Shown one piece after another: positions 1-5,495 of a stretch of DNA of 8,068 nt. The position numbers and the translations under genes were made by a program. The notes under the pieces are model-generated. The model saw only the letters and a program-made list of their open reading frames with translations. It was not told the origin of the DNA and did not search any database. Origin of the DNA: DAOUGC01 sp034429695 (GTDB taxonomy: Bacteria; Chloroflexota; Anaerolineae; Anaerolineales; Anaerolineaceae). How positions within the stretch are numbered: the stretch's first letter is position 1; every line of letters begins with the position of its first letter. The stretch is from assembly GCA_034429695.1 (NCBI GenBank), contig DAOUGC010000225.1, forward strand, positions 1 to 8,068, in the 5' to 3' direction.

Positions 1-109
1 AACGATTTCTGCGATTGAAGGTAACTATTGTGATGAAATATGCCCCAGGGATTGAATAATCGTACCCGGTCAATCGAATCGATTTGCGAACAGGGAAATC
101 CGAAGACAT
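1..109 (-). CDS. REP-associated tyrosine transposase (RAYT), N-terminal part, cut by window edge
   Basis: This is the first 36 codons of a second copy of the transposase found complete at 542-1018; the rest lies outside the window to the left. The start is the ATG read from the complement of 107-109. The protein begins MSSDFPVRKSIRLTGYDYS and differs from the complete copy by two residues (Ser3 for Leu3, Ile20 for Thr20). The reading frame is open to the edge, so nothing here shows it is broken. The upstream 180 bases are also nearly identical to those of the complete copy. The family is the Y1/HUH transposases related to IS200/IS605 TnpA, which act on single-stranded REP hairpins. The catalytic motifs are not in the visible part, so the call rests on identity with the intact copy. 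Confidence 0.8.
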   Translation of the reverse strand, partial: MSSDFPVRKSIRLTGYDYSIPGAYFITIVTFNRRNR

Positions 110-120
110 GGTTATGCTTA

Positions 121-126
121 ATTATA
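121..126 (-). promoter_or_regulatory. Putative -10 box of the left RAYT copy
   Basis: The minus strand reads TATAAT, as at 1030-1035 in front of the complete copy. It lies 11 bases before the start codon, which implies a very short or absent leader. No good -35 at standard spacing is visible. Confidence 0.35.
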
Positions 127-223
127 GATGAGTTCATTGATGGACAATTAATTAACCCATGTACGATTATTACGCCGGATAAATATATTCCCATTTCCGT
201 TTCATATGTTCAACAGGATTTCT

Positions 224-280
224 GTAGGGGTCGGGCGGGAAGAACCATATGAATCTGATTCTGCATCCATAGCCCGACCC
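224..280 (+). repeat. REP-like hairpin, type A, left copy, GTAG head on plus strand
   Basis: GTAG at 224-227 is followed directly by GGGTCGGGC (228-236), a 35-base loop, and the exact complement GCCCGACCC (272-280). A GTAG or GGAG tetranucleotide 5' of an imperfect palindrome is the known hallmark of REPs recognised by RAYT transposases. The element lies upstream of the left RAYT copy. Confidence 0.75.
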
Positions 281-335
281 GGCCGGGTATAAAACAACCC
301 GGTCGGGTGCACATCAACCCGCAATATCAATCCGC

Positions 336-393
336 GGGCGCGGCTATGGAGGTCGTTCCACGATAATCTTCATTGCCTTCGCCGCGCCCCTAC
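336..393 (-). repeat. REP-like hairpin, type B, left copy, GTAG head on minus strand
   Basis: Read on the minus strand, GTAG (393-390) is followed by GGGCGCGGC (389-381), a 36-base loop, and GCCGCGCCC (344-336). The geometry equals that of the type A hairpin at 224-280, and the loops share the ending TCCATA before the second arm. A and B therefore look like one REP family in head-to-head orientation (GTAG ends outward), a BIME-like arrangement. Confidence 0.75.
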
Positions 394-427
394 AATTGTT
401 CAACAGGATTTCCTCCGGGCGCACATC

Positions 428-475
428 AATCAACCCATCATGATCATCCGCGGGCGCGGCTATGGATGCCGTTCC
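428..475. repeat. Half REP, type B, downstream of the RAYT gene
   Basis: This stretch matches about 1242-1289 closely, including the arm GGGCGCGGC at 452-460, but no partner arm or GTAG follows it. It lies between the left repeat copy and the stop codon of the complete transposase, and probably marks the left boundary of the right-hand RAYT unit. Confidence 0.55.
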
Positions 476-541
476 CCCAAACACCGACAGCCCAACTTGG
501 ATTGGACAATAATTCCATTCCCTCCTGGATATTTCCTGCCA

Positions 542-1018
542 TCAACTGTATTCTTTATCCTTGTCCCAATTCTCCGGATTGGACTGGATATACAACCGAC
601 AACGATCCCACTCCTGCTCATTCCGAATAATATGATCATAATAAGATCGTTGCCATACAGCTTGACCGATTGTGTGTTCGATATTGTTAATAATCCGGGT
701 GGTTCGAGATTTGAATAAATTGATTATCCCACCTAATTTAATCCGCGTCTGATGCTCTGTGATGCACACAATTCCATGGAGATGATTAGGCATGACAATA
801 AATTCATCCAGAAGAACCCCGGGATGTGATTTTGGTATCAATAACCATTCATTTTCTATCACCCTACCATAATTATTGAGGTTCATCATATTATTGGCGA
901 TATTCCCCCAACGATTTCTGCGATTGAAGGTAACTATTGTGATGAAATATGCCCCAGGGGTTGAATAATCGTACCCGGTCAATCGAATCGATTTGCGAAC
1001 AGGGAAATCCAAAGACAT
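542..1018 (-). CDS. REP-associated tyrosine transposase (RAYT), Y1/HUH family
   Basis: A 158-residue single-strand DNA transposase of the RAYT group, related to TnpA of IS200/IS605. Such enzymes cut and join REP hairpins through a covalent tyrosine-DNA intermediate and are usually domesticated single-copy genes. Seen here: the N-terminal RLTGYDYSTPGAYFITIVT strand typical of the family (residues 12-30), the metal-binding motif PNHLHG (77-82, His79 and His81), and the C-terminal WQRSYYDHIIRNEQE block (122-136), where Tyr126 or Tyr127 should be the nucleophile, ending SNPENWDKDK. The length is normal and no motif is missing, so the enzyme may be active. The start is certain: an in-frame TAA lies 12 bases upstream, with no other start between. 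There is no Shine-Dalgarno site. The gene is much more AT-rich than its neighbours and is flanked by GTAG-headed REP-like hairpins, as expected for horizontally acquired DNA. Confidence 0.92.
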   Translation of the reverse strand: MSLDFPVRKSIRLTGYDYSTPGAYFITIVTFNRRNRWGNIANNMMNLNNYGRVIENEWLLIPKSHPGVLLDEFIVMPNHLHGIVCITEHQTRIKLGGIINLFKSRTTRIINNIEHTIGQAVWQRSYYDHIIRNEQEWDRCRLYIQSNPENWDKDKEYS

Positions 1019-1029
1019 GGTTATGATTA

Positions 1030-1035
1030 ATTATA
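1030..1035 (-). promoter_or_regulatory. Putative -10 box for RAYT
   Basis: The minus strand reads TATAAT, with TTGTCC (1056-1051) as a possible -35 at a short 15-base spacing. Transcription would start within about 5 bases of the ATG, giving a leaderless or nearly leaderless mRNA, in agreement with the absent ribosome site. Confidence 0.35.
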
Positions 1036-1132
1036 GATGAGTTCATTGATGGACAATTAATTAACCCATGTGCGATTATTACGCCGGATAAATATATTCC
1101 CATTTCCGTTTCATATGTTTAACAGGATTTCT

Positions 1133-1189
1133 GTAGGGGTCGGGCGGGAAGAACCATGTGAATCTGACGCTGCATCCATAGCCCGACCC
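1133..1189 (+). repeat. REP-like hairpin, type A, right copy
   Basis: GTAG at 1133-1136, arm GGGTCGGGC (1137-1145), 35-base loop, arm GCCCGACCC (1181-1189). Arms are identical to the left copy; three of the loop bases differ. Confidence 0.75.
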
Positions 1190-1221
1190 GGCCGGGTAAA
1201 AAAACGACCCGGCCAGATACA
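1180..1221. repeat. Two 21-base tandem units beside the type A REP
   Basis: Two successive 21-base units begin GACCCGGCC at about 1184 and 1205 and end in A-rich tails; the left repeat copy has only one. The unit start overlaps the second arm of the type A hairpin. Boundaries are approximate because the units are imperfect. Confidence 0.5.
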
Positions 1222-1265
1222 AAACAACCCGGTCCGGGGTCCATCAACCCATCATGATCATCCGC

Positions 1266-1323
1266 GGGCGCGGCTACGGATGCCGATCCACGACAATCTT
1301 CATTGCCTTCGCCGCGCCCCTAC
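1266..1323 (-). repeat. REP-like hairpin, type B, right copy
   Basis: On the minus strand: GTAG (1323-1320), arm GGGCGCGGC (1319-1311), 36-base loop, arm GCCGCGCCC (1274-1266). Arms are identical to 336-393 while the loop has five base changes. A further degenerate GTAG head followed by GCGCGGGC occurs at 1376-1387 on the plus strand without a clear partner arm. Confidence 0.75.
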
Positions 1324-1390
1324 AATCGATCAATGGGATTTCCTCCGGGCGCACATCAACCCGGCATGGTCATCCGTAGGCGCGGGCAAT

Positions 1391-1418
1391 AAAAAAGGTG
1401 GTTCAAATTGAACCACCT
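1391..1418 (-). terminator. Intrinsic terminator of the phosphoribosyltransferase gene
   Basis: The minus strand carries a perfect 9-bp stem AGGTGGTTC / GAACCACCT (1418-1410 with 1404-1396) around a 5-base loop, followed by six T residues (1396-1391). It lies 24 bases past the stop codon at 1443. There is no T-run on the plus strand, so it acts in one direction. Confidence 0.9.
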
Positions 1419-1442
1419 GATGAGATACCATCAACCATTTTA

Positions 1443-1991
1443 TTAATCGGTGAACACCGGCAAATGCAACAACGAAATAATGTTGGCCCACTTGGCGCGT
1501 TCACCCTCGGTGGCGATGGCTGCCTCGCCCACCACCTGCGCGCCGGCTTTCTCCACCAGCATGCGCATGCCCTGCAGGGTTGAGCCGGTGCTGATCACAT
1601 CATCGACGATCACCACGCGCTTGCCCTTCATCAACTCAATATCCTTCTCGTCCAGAAACAGGGTCTGCTTCTCACCGGTGGTGATCGACAGCGTCTCGGC
1701 GCTCAGCGCGTTGCCCATGTAAGGCTTGTACGCCTTGCGAAACACCACGTATGGGCGCCCGGTTTCCACCGCCAGCATGTGCGCCAACGGGATGCTCTTG
1801 GCTTCCGCGGTAATCAGCAGATCAAATTCCAACCCGCTCATTTTCACTGCCAGGGCGCGGGCCGCCGCAGACACCAGTTCGGTATCGCCCAGAATATTGA
1901 TGATCGCGATGCGCAGACCAGGTTTTACCTGGAACAGTGTCAGGTCGCGGTGTACACCGGCAATTTCAACAGGATAGGTTTCGCGAGCCAT
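1443..1991 (-). CDS. Phosphoribosyltransferase family protein, adenine PRTase-like
   Basis: A 182-residue cytosolic type I phosphoribosyltransferase. Enzymes of this fold transfer phosphoribose from PRPP to a base, usually in purine salvage, or use the fold for regulation. The diagnostic PRPP loop VVIVDDVISTGST is at residues 126-138, with the two acidic residues and TGST turn intact. A TAEAKSIPLA segment (61-70) and the FRKAYKPYM block (84-92) precede it, in the order seen in adenine/xanthine PRTases. The base is not decided by sequence alone, so no symbol is given. I chose ATG at 1991 because GGAGGA (2003-1998) lies 6 bases upstream; an in-frame ATG at 2027 would add 12 residues but has no such site. 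The gene stands alone, divergent from the secreted transglycosylase gene, and ends in a strong terminator. The frame is intact and base composition matches the GC-rich neighbours. Confidence 0.88.
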   Translation of the reverse strand: MARETYPVEIAGVHRDLTLFQVKPGLRIAIINILGDTELVSAAARALAVKMSGLEFDLLITAEAKSIPLAHMLAVETGRPYVVFRKAYKPYMGNALSAETLSITTGEKQTLFLDEKDIELMKGKRVVIVDDVISTGSTLQGMRMLVEKAGAQVVGEAAIATEGERAKWANIISLLHLPVFTD

Positions 1992-2036
1992 GCAGACTCC
2001 TCCACTGAACATTGGTTGATTTAACACCGCAAGTTT

Positions 2037-2042
2037 ATCATA
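2037..2042 (-). promoter_or_regulatory. Putative -10 box for the phosphoribosyltransferase gene
   Basis: The minus strand reads TATGAT, placed about 45 bases before the chosen start. No convincing -35 at 16-18 bases is visible, so this is tentative. Confidence 0.3.
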
Positions 2043-2130
2043 ATTGCCGCGCGGTTGGGGGCGGTCAGATGCACCGCGTTCGCCTGCCGCCCGCCTCTAA
2101 CAACTCTGTTAATCCCTGTGTTTGATTCTA

Positions 2131-2139
2131 TGCTACACT
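2131..2139 (+). promoter_or_regulatory. Putative extended -10 promoter for the SLT-domain gene
   Basis: TGC followed by TACACT (2134-2139) fits an extended -10 element; the -35 is weak. Transcription would begin near 2146, which gives a leader of about 70 bases. Confidence 0.4.
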
Positions 2140-2146
2140 AATCTTT

Positions 2147-2170
2147 GATTGACCGGTCCGGTGAACAATC
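2147..2170 (+). promoter_or_regulatory. Dyad at the expected transcription start of the SLT-domain gene
   Basis: GATTG (2147-2151) pairs with CAATC (2166-2170), and inside it ACCGG (2152-2156) pairs with CCGGT (2158-2162). The one-base centre is too tight for a full RNA hairpin, so a protein-binding operator is as likely as a leader structure. Confidence 0.3.
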
Positions 2171-2218
2171 GAACCGGCGTGACTTTTGGTTGCCCGCCCG
2201 GGGGAAAATGAGGCGAGG

Positions 2219-3985
2219 ATGAGGGTGAGTTGCGCGCTTTACGGGTTGAGCATGGCTAGACGCTGGCGAACATGCCTGTTCTGGGTCGTCCTGCTGGGCT
2301 TGCTGGCAGCCGGAGTGTTGTTGCCTGCCCCTGTTCAGGCTGAGGATGAACCCCCCGACCCGCCCACCAGAATAGCAGAATTTACCATCGATGTCTATCA
2401 ATACAAATGGTGGGTGGTGCGCTGGAAGGATAACAGCATCGCCTGCAGCGTCATGATTGAACATGAAGGCCTGCCCACCAGCGGTGAGATCCTCAAAGCC
2501 TGCGGGGCATCCATCCACGAAGACTGGTACGACACCAACCGCTGCACCCAGCCCAGCCTGCAACAATGCCAGGGCGTATACCTGCACAAAGCCTCTGAAG
2601 GGGTGGCACAGCGCGAGGTGGTGATCGACCTGCCGCCCGCCGAAGCCTGGATCAACCTGCGCGGTTGCACCCTGCAGGCGCCAGACAACACCTGCACCGA
2701 CCTGCCCACCCTGGTGATCAGCGGGCTGGAGCCGCTGCCAAACGAGACGATTGTGCGCGTACAGGGCGCCATGGACGGCGTACCCTTTTCGTGCGCCGGT
2801 TCTGAGTGCGCCTTCCCGCTCACCCCCACCGGTGAAAAGGGCGTGCAGCTCGAATTCTGGGCGGATTCTTCCTTCGGCGACTCCTCACCCCACTACACCG
2901 CCCTGGTGCGCCTGCTGCCCTGGGGTGACTTCTCCAACCCCGAGGATGAGGCGGTTGACCCCGAGCTGTACTATGTGGACATCATCTCCAGCCAGTGGCG
3001 CGGTGAACGCGCCGCGAGCTGCTCTGAAACATGGCAATCGCTGCCCGGGATCGGCGGGCGGCCCGACTGGTTGACCACCCCACCCACCGTTGAAGAGCTG
3101 GCCTCCGATGACCAGTATTACTTCCTGGCGGGCATGTTGATCCAGAACGGCGCGGTGGATGCATCCGCCTGCCCGGCTGGTGGTATGGAAAACAGCATGG
3201 CTGCCAACACATGCGGGCTTGAAACCGCCATCAACAGTGTTGTGGAATGGCAAAACCAGTTTGATGCTGAGATCTGGAATGTTTCCATGGATACCGGCGT
3301 ACCCGCGCGCCTGCTTAAAAACATCTTCAGGCGCGAAAGCCAGTTCTGGCCTGGCATATACCAGCGCTTCAAAGAGACCGGCCTGGGACAGATGACAGAC
3401 AATGGTGCGGATGTGATCCTGCTGTGGAACCCCGGCTTTTACCAAAACTTCTGCCCGCTGGTGCTGGCGCAGGACACCTGTGACAAGGGCTTTAATCGCC
3501 TCACTGATGATCAGCAAAACATGCTTCGCGGCGCGCTGGTGGTCAAGGTCAATGCCGATTGTCCCACCTGTCCTTCAGGGATTGACATGTCCAAGGCGCA
3601 CTTCTCGATCGCCGTGTTCGCCCAGACGCTGCTCTCCAATTGCGAGCAGGTGGGGCGCATCATCTTCAACACCACCCAGCAAAACCCCGGCATGGTGGCC
3701 GATTACGCCGATCTGTGGCGCTTCACACTAACCAATTACAACGCCGGCTCAGGCTGCCTGGGCGACGCCGTGCGCACATCGTGGACGCGCGGTGAACCGC
3801 TGACATGGGACAACGTCTCGGCGCATCTTGAGCCTGCCTGCCGCGGTGCAATTGACTACGTGGAAGAGGTCACAGACGGCAACGGCTTGAGCACAATCCC
3901 CACCCCAACCGAACCAGCGCCCACGCCAACCCGCGCCCCCACCCAGACCACGCCCCAACCTGACCCCGACAGTTTTGAGGGGTAA
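2219..3985 (+). CDS. Secreted protein with lytic transglycosylase (SLT-like) domain
   Basis: A 588-residue exported protein. A basic n-region and hydrophobic core (about residues 12-36) end at a signal peptidase I-like site, PVQA before EDE (after residue 41). The catalytic fold is in the second half: FRRESQFWPG with Glu373 as the presumed acid, GLGQMT (388-393), and NYNAGSG (506-512). The 18-residue Glu-to-Gln spacing and the G-L-x-Q pattern equal those of E. coli Slt70, so cleavage of peptidoglycan glycan strands is likely. Residues 42 to about 330 match no domain I recognise; they begin with a WWVVRWKDN stretch. The mature part has about 18 cysteines, suggesting disulfides outside the cell. 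The last 30 residues are a Pro/Thr-rich tail. I chose ATG 2219 for its GAGG (2210-2213) at 5 bases. ATG 2252 would start directly at the signal peptide and is also possible; TTG 2186 is unlikely. Confidence 0.85.
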   Translation: MRVSCALYGLSMARRWRTCLFWVVLLGLLAAGVLLPAPVQAEDEPPDPPTRIAEFTIDVYQYKWWVVRWKDNSIACSVMIEHEGLPTSGEILKACGASIHEDWYDTNRCTQPSLQQCQGVYLHKASEGVAQREVVIDLPPAEAWINLRGCTLQAPDNTCTDLPTLVISGLEPLPNETIVRVQGAMDGVPFSCAGSECAFPLTPTGEKGVQLEFWADSSFGDSSPHYTALVRLLPWGDFSNPEDEAVDPELYYVDIISSQWRGERAASCSETWQSLPGIGGRPDWLTTPPTVEELASDDQYYFLAGMLIQNGAVDASACPAGGMENSMAANTCGLETAINSVVEWQNQFDAEIWNVSMDTGVPARLLKNIFRRESQFWPGIYQRFKETGLGQMTDNGADVILLWNPGFYQNFCPLVLAQDTCDKGFNRLTDDQQNMLRGALVVKVNADCPTCPSGIDMSKAHFSIAVFAQTLLSNCEQVGRIIFNTTQQNPGMVADYADLWRFTLTNYNAGSGCLGDAVRTSWTRGEPLTWDNVSAHLEPACRGAIDYVEEVTDGNGLSTIPTPTEPAPTPTRAPTQTTPQPDPDSFEG

Positions 3986-4022
3986 AGACAATATCCCCGG
4001 ACCTCAAAAGCAAGGTGCATCC

Positions 4023-4069
4023 TGCCGGTTGCCAGTTGTCTGCTGGCAGTTGCTGGTTGCCCGTTGCCG
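4023..4069. repeat. Degenerate GTTGCC short repeat with small hairpin
   Basis: The convergent gap between the SLT gene and amrS holds several imperfect GTTGCC or GTTGC(T/C) units and the pair TGCCAG (4030-4035) / CTGGCA (4043-4048). There is no T-run on either strand, so I do not call it an intrinsic terminator, although it could still slow both polymerases. Confidence 0.4.
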
Positions 4070-4100
4070 GATGGTGGCGGGACTTAATCCCCTGTTGCGC

Positions 4101-5201
4101 TTACCAGGCGCGGTATGGCGCGCCAGGACCAAATGTACGCACACTGGCAGGGTCATCGCTCCACACCCCTGCGATGGCCTGCCCGCACTTCTGGCAGCGC
4201 CCCTCGCCGCTCAGATTGTACTCGTGAAGGGTGTATCCGCGCCGGGCGATCAAGCGCGCGCCGCAGCCGGGGCAGAGGGTGTCCTCCAGCGAGCCAACCC
4301 TGCCGGGCAGGTTTCCGGCATACACATAATGCAACCCGGCTTCCTGCCCAATCTCCGCTGCGCGGATTAATTGCTCTGCATGGGTGGCGGGCGGGTCGGT
4401 GCGCTTGTAATCCGGGTGAAAGGCGGTGAGGTGCCACGGAATGTCAGGGCTGACGCCTGCCAGAAAGCGGGCGGCATCCCACAGTTCCTGCATGTCATCA
4501 TTAAAACCGGGAATGATCAGCGTAACCACCTCAACCCACAACCCAAGACTGTGCGCTGTACGGATGGTGTCAAGCACGTTGTTGAGCACTCCGCCCAGTT
4601 TGCGGTAATTGCGATCCTGCATGGTTTTCAGATCCACCTTGTACCCATCCAGGTGCGGGCGCAGCGCCGAGAGCATTCCGGGGGTGGCGTTGCCGTTGGA
4701 AACATAAGCGGTTTTCAAACCCACCTGGCGCGCAGCGGCGAACACATCCAGCGCCCACTCGCTGGTGATCAACGGTTCATTGTAGGAGGAAACCACCACC
4801 CCGGCATGATTGTGCAGCGCCGTACGGGTCAGCGTTTCAGGGTCGGCGGGGTGCACCGTATGGGCGGACAACCCGGCGAACTCCTGCGAGATCTCCCAGT
4901 TCTGGCAGTAATCGCAGTGAAAGTCACACCCCAGCATCCCAAAGGTCAGCGCGTCTGTGCCTGGCAGCAGGTGCGAAAAAGGCTTCTTCTCAATCGGATC
5001 AACGTTCAGCGCCGATACATAGCCCCACGGCACACGCAATTCGCCTTCGTGATTGAACCGCACCTGACAGATGCCGCGCCGGCCGGGTTTGATCAAACAG
5101 CGGTGGGCACAGGCATAACAACGCACCGCGCCGCCATCCAGCTTTTCATAAAAGCGACCAGGAATGGTCAGCTCATCCAGTCGTTCCTGCAAATTTTTCA
5201 T
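4101..5201 (-). CDS. amrS: AmmeMemoRadiSam system radical SAM enzyme
   Basis: A 366-residue radical SAM protein of the AmrS type (COG1180 group). The cluster motif is GCDFHCDYCQNW, with Cys92, Cys96 and Cys99 (CX3CX2C) to bind a 4Fe-4S cluster that cleaves S-adenosylmethionine. The AmrS-type N-terminal cysteines CYACAHRC (28-35) plus Cys45 precede it, as does the family signature DPIEKKPFSHLLPG. The tail carries a zinc-ribbon pattern with CPGC (310-313) and CQKC (336-339). Family members occur with AMMECR1 and Memo-like proteins, and as far as I know the reaction is not firmly established. Neither partner is encoded in this window. I chose ATG 5201 because AGAGG (5211-5207) lies 5 bases upstream; ATG 5219 would add six residues and has its AG-rich site too far away. 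The gene converges on the SLT gene and diverges from the ClbS-like gene. Confidence 0.9.
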   Translation of the reverse strand: MKNLQERLDELTIPGRFYEKLDGGAVRCYACAHRCLIKPGRRGICQVRFNHEGELRVPWGYVSALNVDPIEKKPFSHLLPGTDALTFGMLGCDFHCDYCQNWEISQEFAGLSAHTVHPADPETLTRTALHNHAGVVVSSYNEPLITSEWALDVFAAARQVGLKTAYVSNGNATPGMLSALRPHLDGYKVDLKTMQDRNYRKLGGVLNNVLDTIRTAHSLGLWVEVVTLIIPGFNDDMQELWDAARFLAGVSPDIPWHLTAFHPDYKRTDPPATHAEQLIRAAEIGQEAGLHYVYAGNLPGRVGSLEDTLCPGCGARLIARRGYTLHEYNLSGEGRCQKCGQAIAGVWSDDPASVRTFGPGAPYRAW

Positions 5202-5272
5202 CTCAACCTCTGCCAACATTATAGATCTTCGCCTCTCAAAAACGCCGCCTGGTGATATCGGAATGACTTAAA

Positions 5273-5286
5273 TTAGAAAATTCTAA
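5273..5286. promoter_or_regulatory. Small AT-rich inverted repeat between amrS and the ClbS-like gene
   Basis: TTAGAA and TTCTAA arms flank two A residues. It lies about 70 bases upstream of amrS, where a promoter or operator would be expected, but AT-rich dyads this short arise easily by chance. Confidence 0.25.
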
Positions 5287-5317
5287 CCAAAAGGTGGCAT
5301 TAATTGTCCAAAACCTC

Positions 5318-5345
5318 TTGCATTTCTCCAGAGATCTGCTATACT
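5318..5345 (+). promoter_or_regulatory. Sigma-70-type promoter for the ClbS-like gene
   Basis: TTGCAT (5318-5323) and TATACT (5340-5345) are separated by 16 bases, with TGC directly before the -10 (extended -10). This is the best promoter match in the window. The start would be near 5352, about 145 bases before the coding sequence. Confidence 0.6.
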
Positions 5346-5350
5346 AAGGT

Positions 5351-5391
5351 TACCAAACCCTTGGGTGCCCCCCTCACTCAGGGGTTTGGTA
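5351..5391 (+). promoter_or_regulatory. Stem-loop at the 5' end of the ClbS-like gene's leader
   Basis: TACCAAACCC (5351-5360) pairs perfectly with GGGTTTGGTA (5382-5391). Inside the 21-base loop a competing hairpin is possible: CCCC (5370-5373) with GGGG (5381-5384), which would break the outer stem. The structure begins at the expected transcription start. No T-run follows (TTTAAAT only), so it is a poor intrinsic terminator; a 5' stabiliser, a regulatory leader or a small RNA are all possible. Confidence 0.6.
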
Positions 5392-5495
5392 TTTAAATCC
5401 ACAGGGGCAAAAGGTCATTTCGGGCAAGATTCGTCAAGCGCCCCTCCGGTTGAGCAGGTACAATCTTTACAACCTGAACAACGCGGAGTTTTTTT

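Larger units (their letters stand above)
1..430. repeat. Left copy of a RAYT/REP direct repeat
   Basis: Positions 1-289 match 910-1198 with a constant offset of 909 and only eight differences counted by eye. Positions 291-430 match 1221-1360 with an offset of 930, at roughly 90% identity over 331-430. The change of offset is a 21-base insertion in the right copy. Both copies lie in the same orientation, which suggests two tandem RAYT-plus-REP units of about 0.9 kb. The left end of the repeat is not in the window. Apart from the partial transposase at 1-109 this stretch holds only REP-like hairpins and no further gene. Confidence 0.9.
910..1360. repeat. Right copy of the RAYT/REP direct repeat
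   Basis: The partner of 1-430. It contains the N-terminal third of the intact transposase, its promoter region and both REP-like hairpins, plus one extra 21-base unit (see 1180-1221). Sequence similarity fades after about 1360. Between the transposase start at 1018 and the next gene at 1443 there is no coding sequence, only these repeats and a terminator. Confidence 0.9.

Noticed and set aside
1..109. Left transposase copy as a pseudogene
   Set aside because: The frame is intact to the window edge; it is cut by the window, not visibly broken.
373..718. Two overlapping plus-strand open frames opposite the RAYT gene and its left flank
   Set aside because: They overlap the motif-bearing transposase or cover REP sequence and lack ribosome sites or domains.
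1070..1411. Open frame of 113 codons over the right-hand REPs
   Set aside because: It is a low-complexity translation of palindromes and has no family similarity; the left copy does not keep the frame because of the 21-base indel.
2885..3517. Minus-strand open frame of 210 codons inside the SLT gene
   Set aside because: It is a shadow of the plus-strand gene, which has a signal peptide and catalytic motifs; there is no ribosome site.
4030..4048. Intrinsic terminator between the SLT gene and amrS
   Set aside because: A 6-bp stem is present but no T-run follows on either strand.
4371..5255. Long plus-strand open frame of 294 codons antisense to amrS
   Set aside because: It lies opposite a gene with complete radical SAM motifs, lacks any recognisable domain, and is explained by the GC-rich codon bias of amrS.
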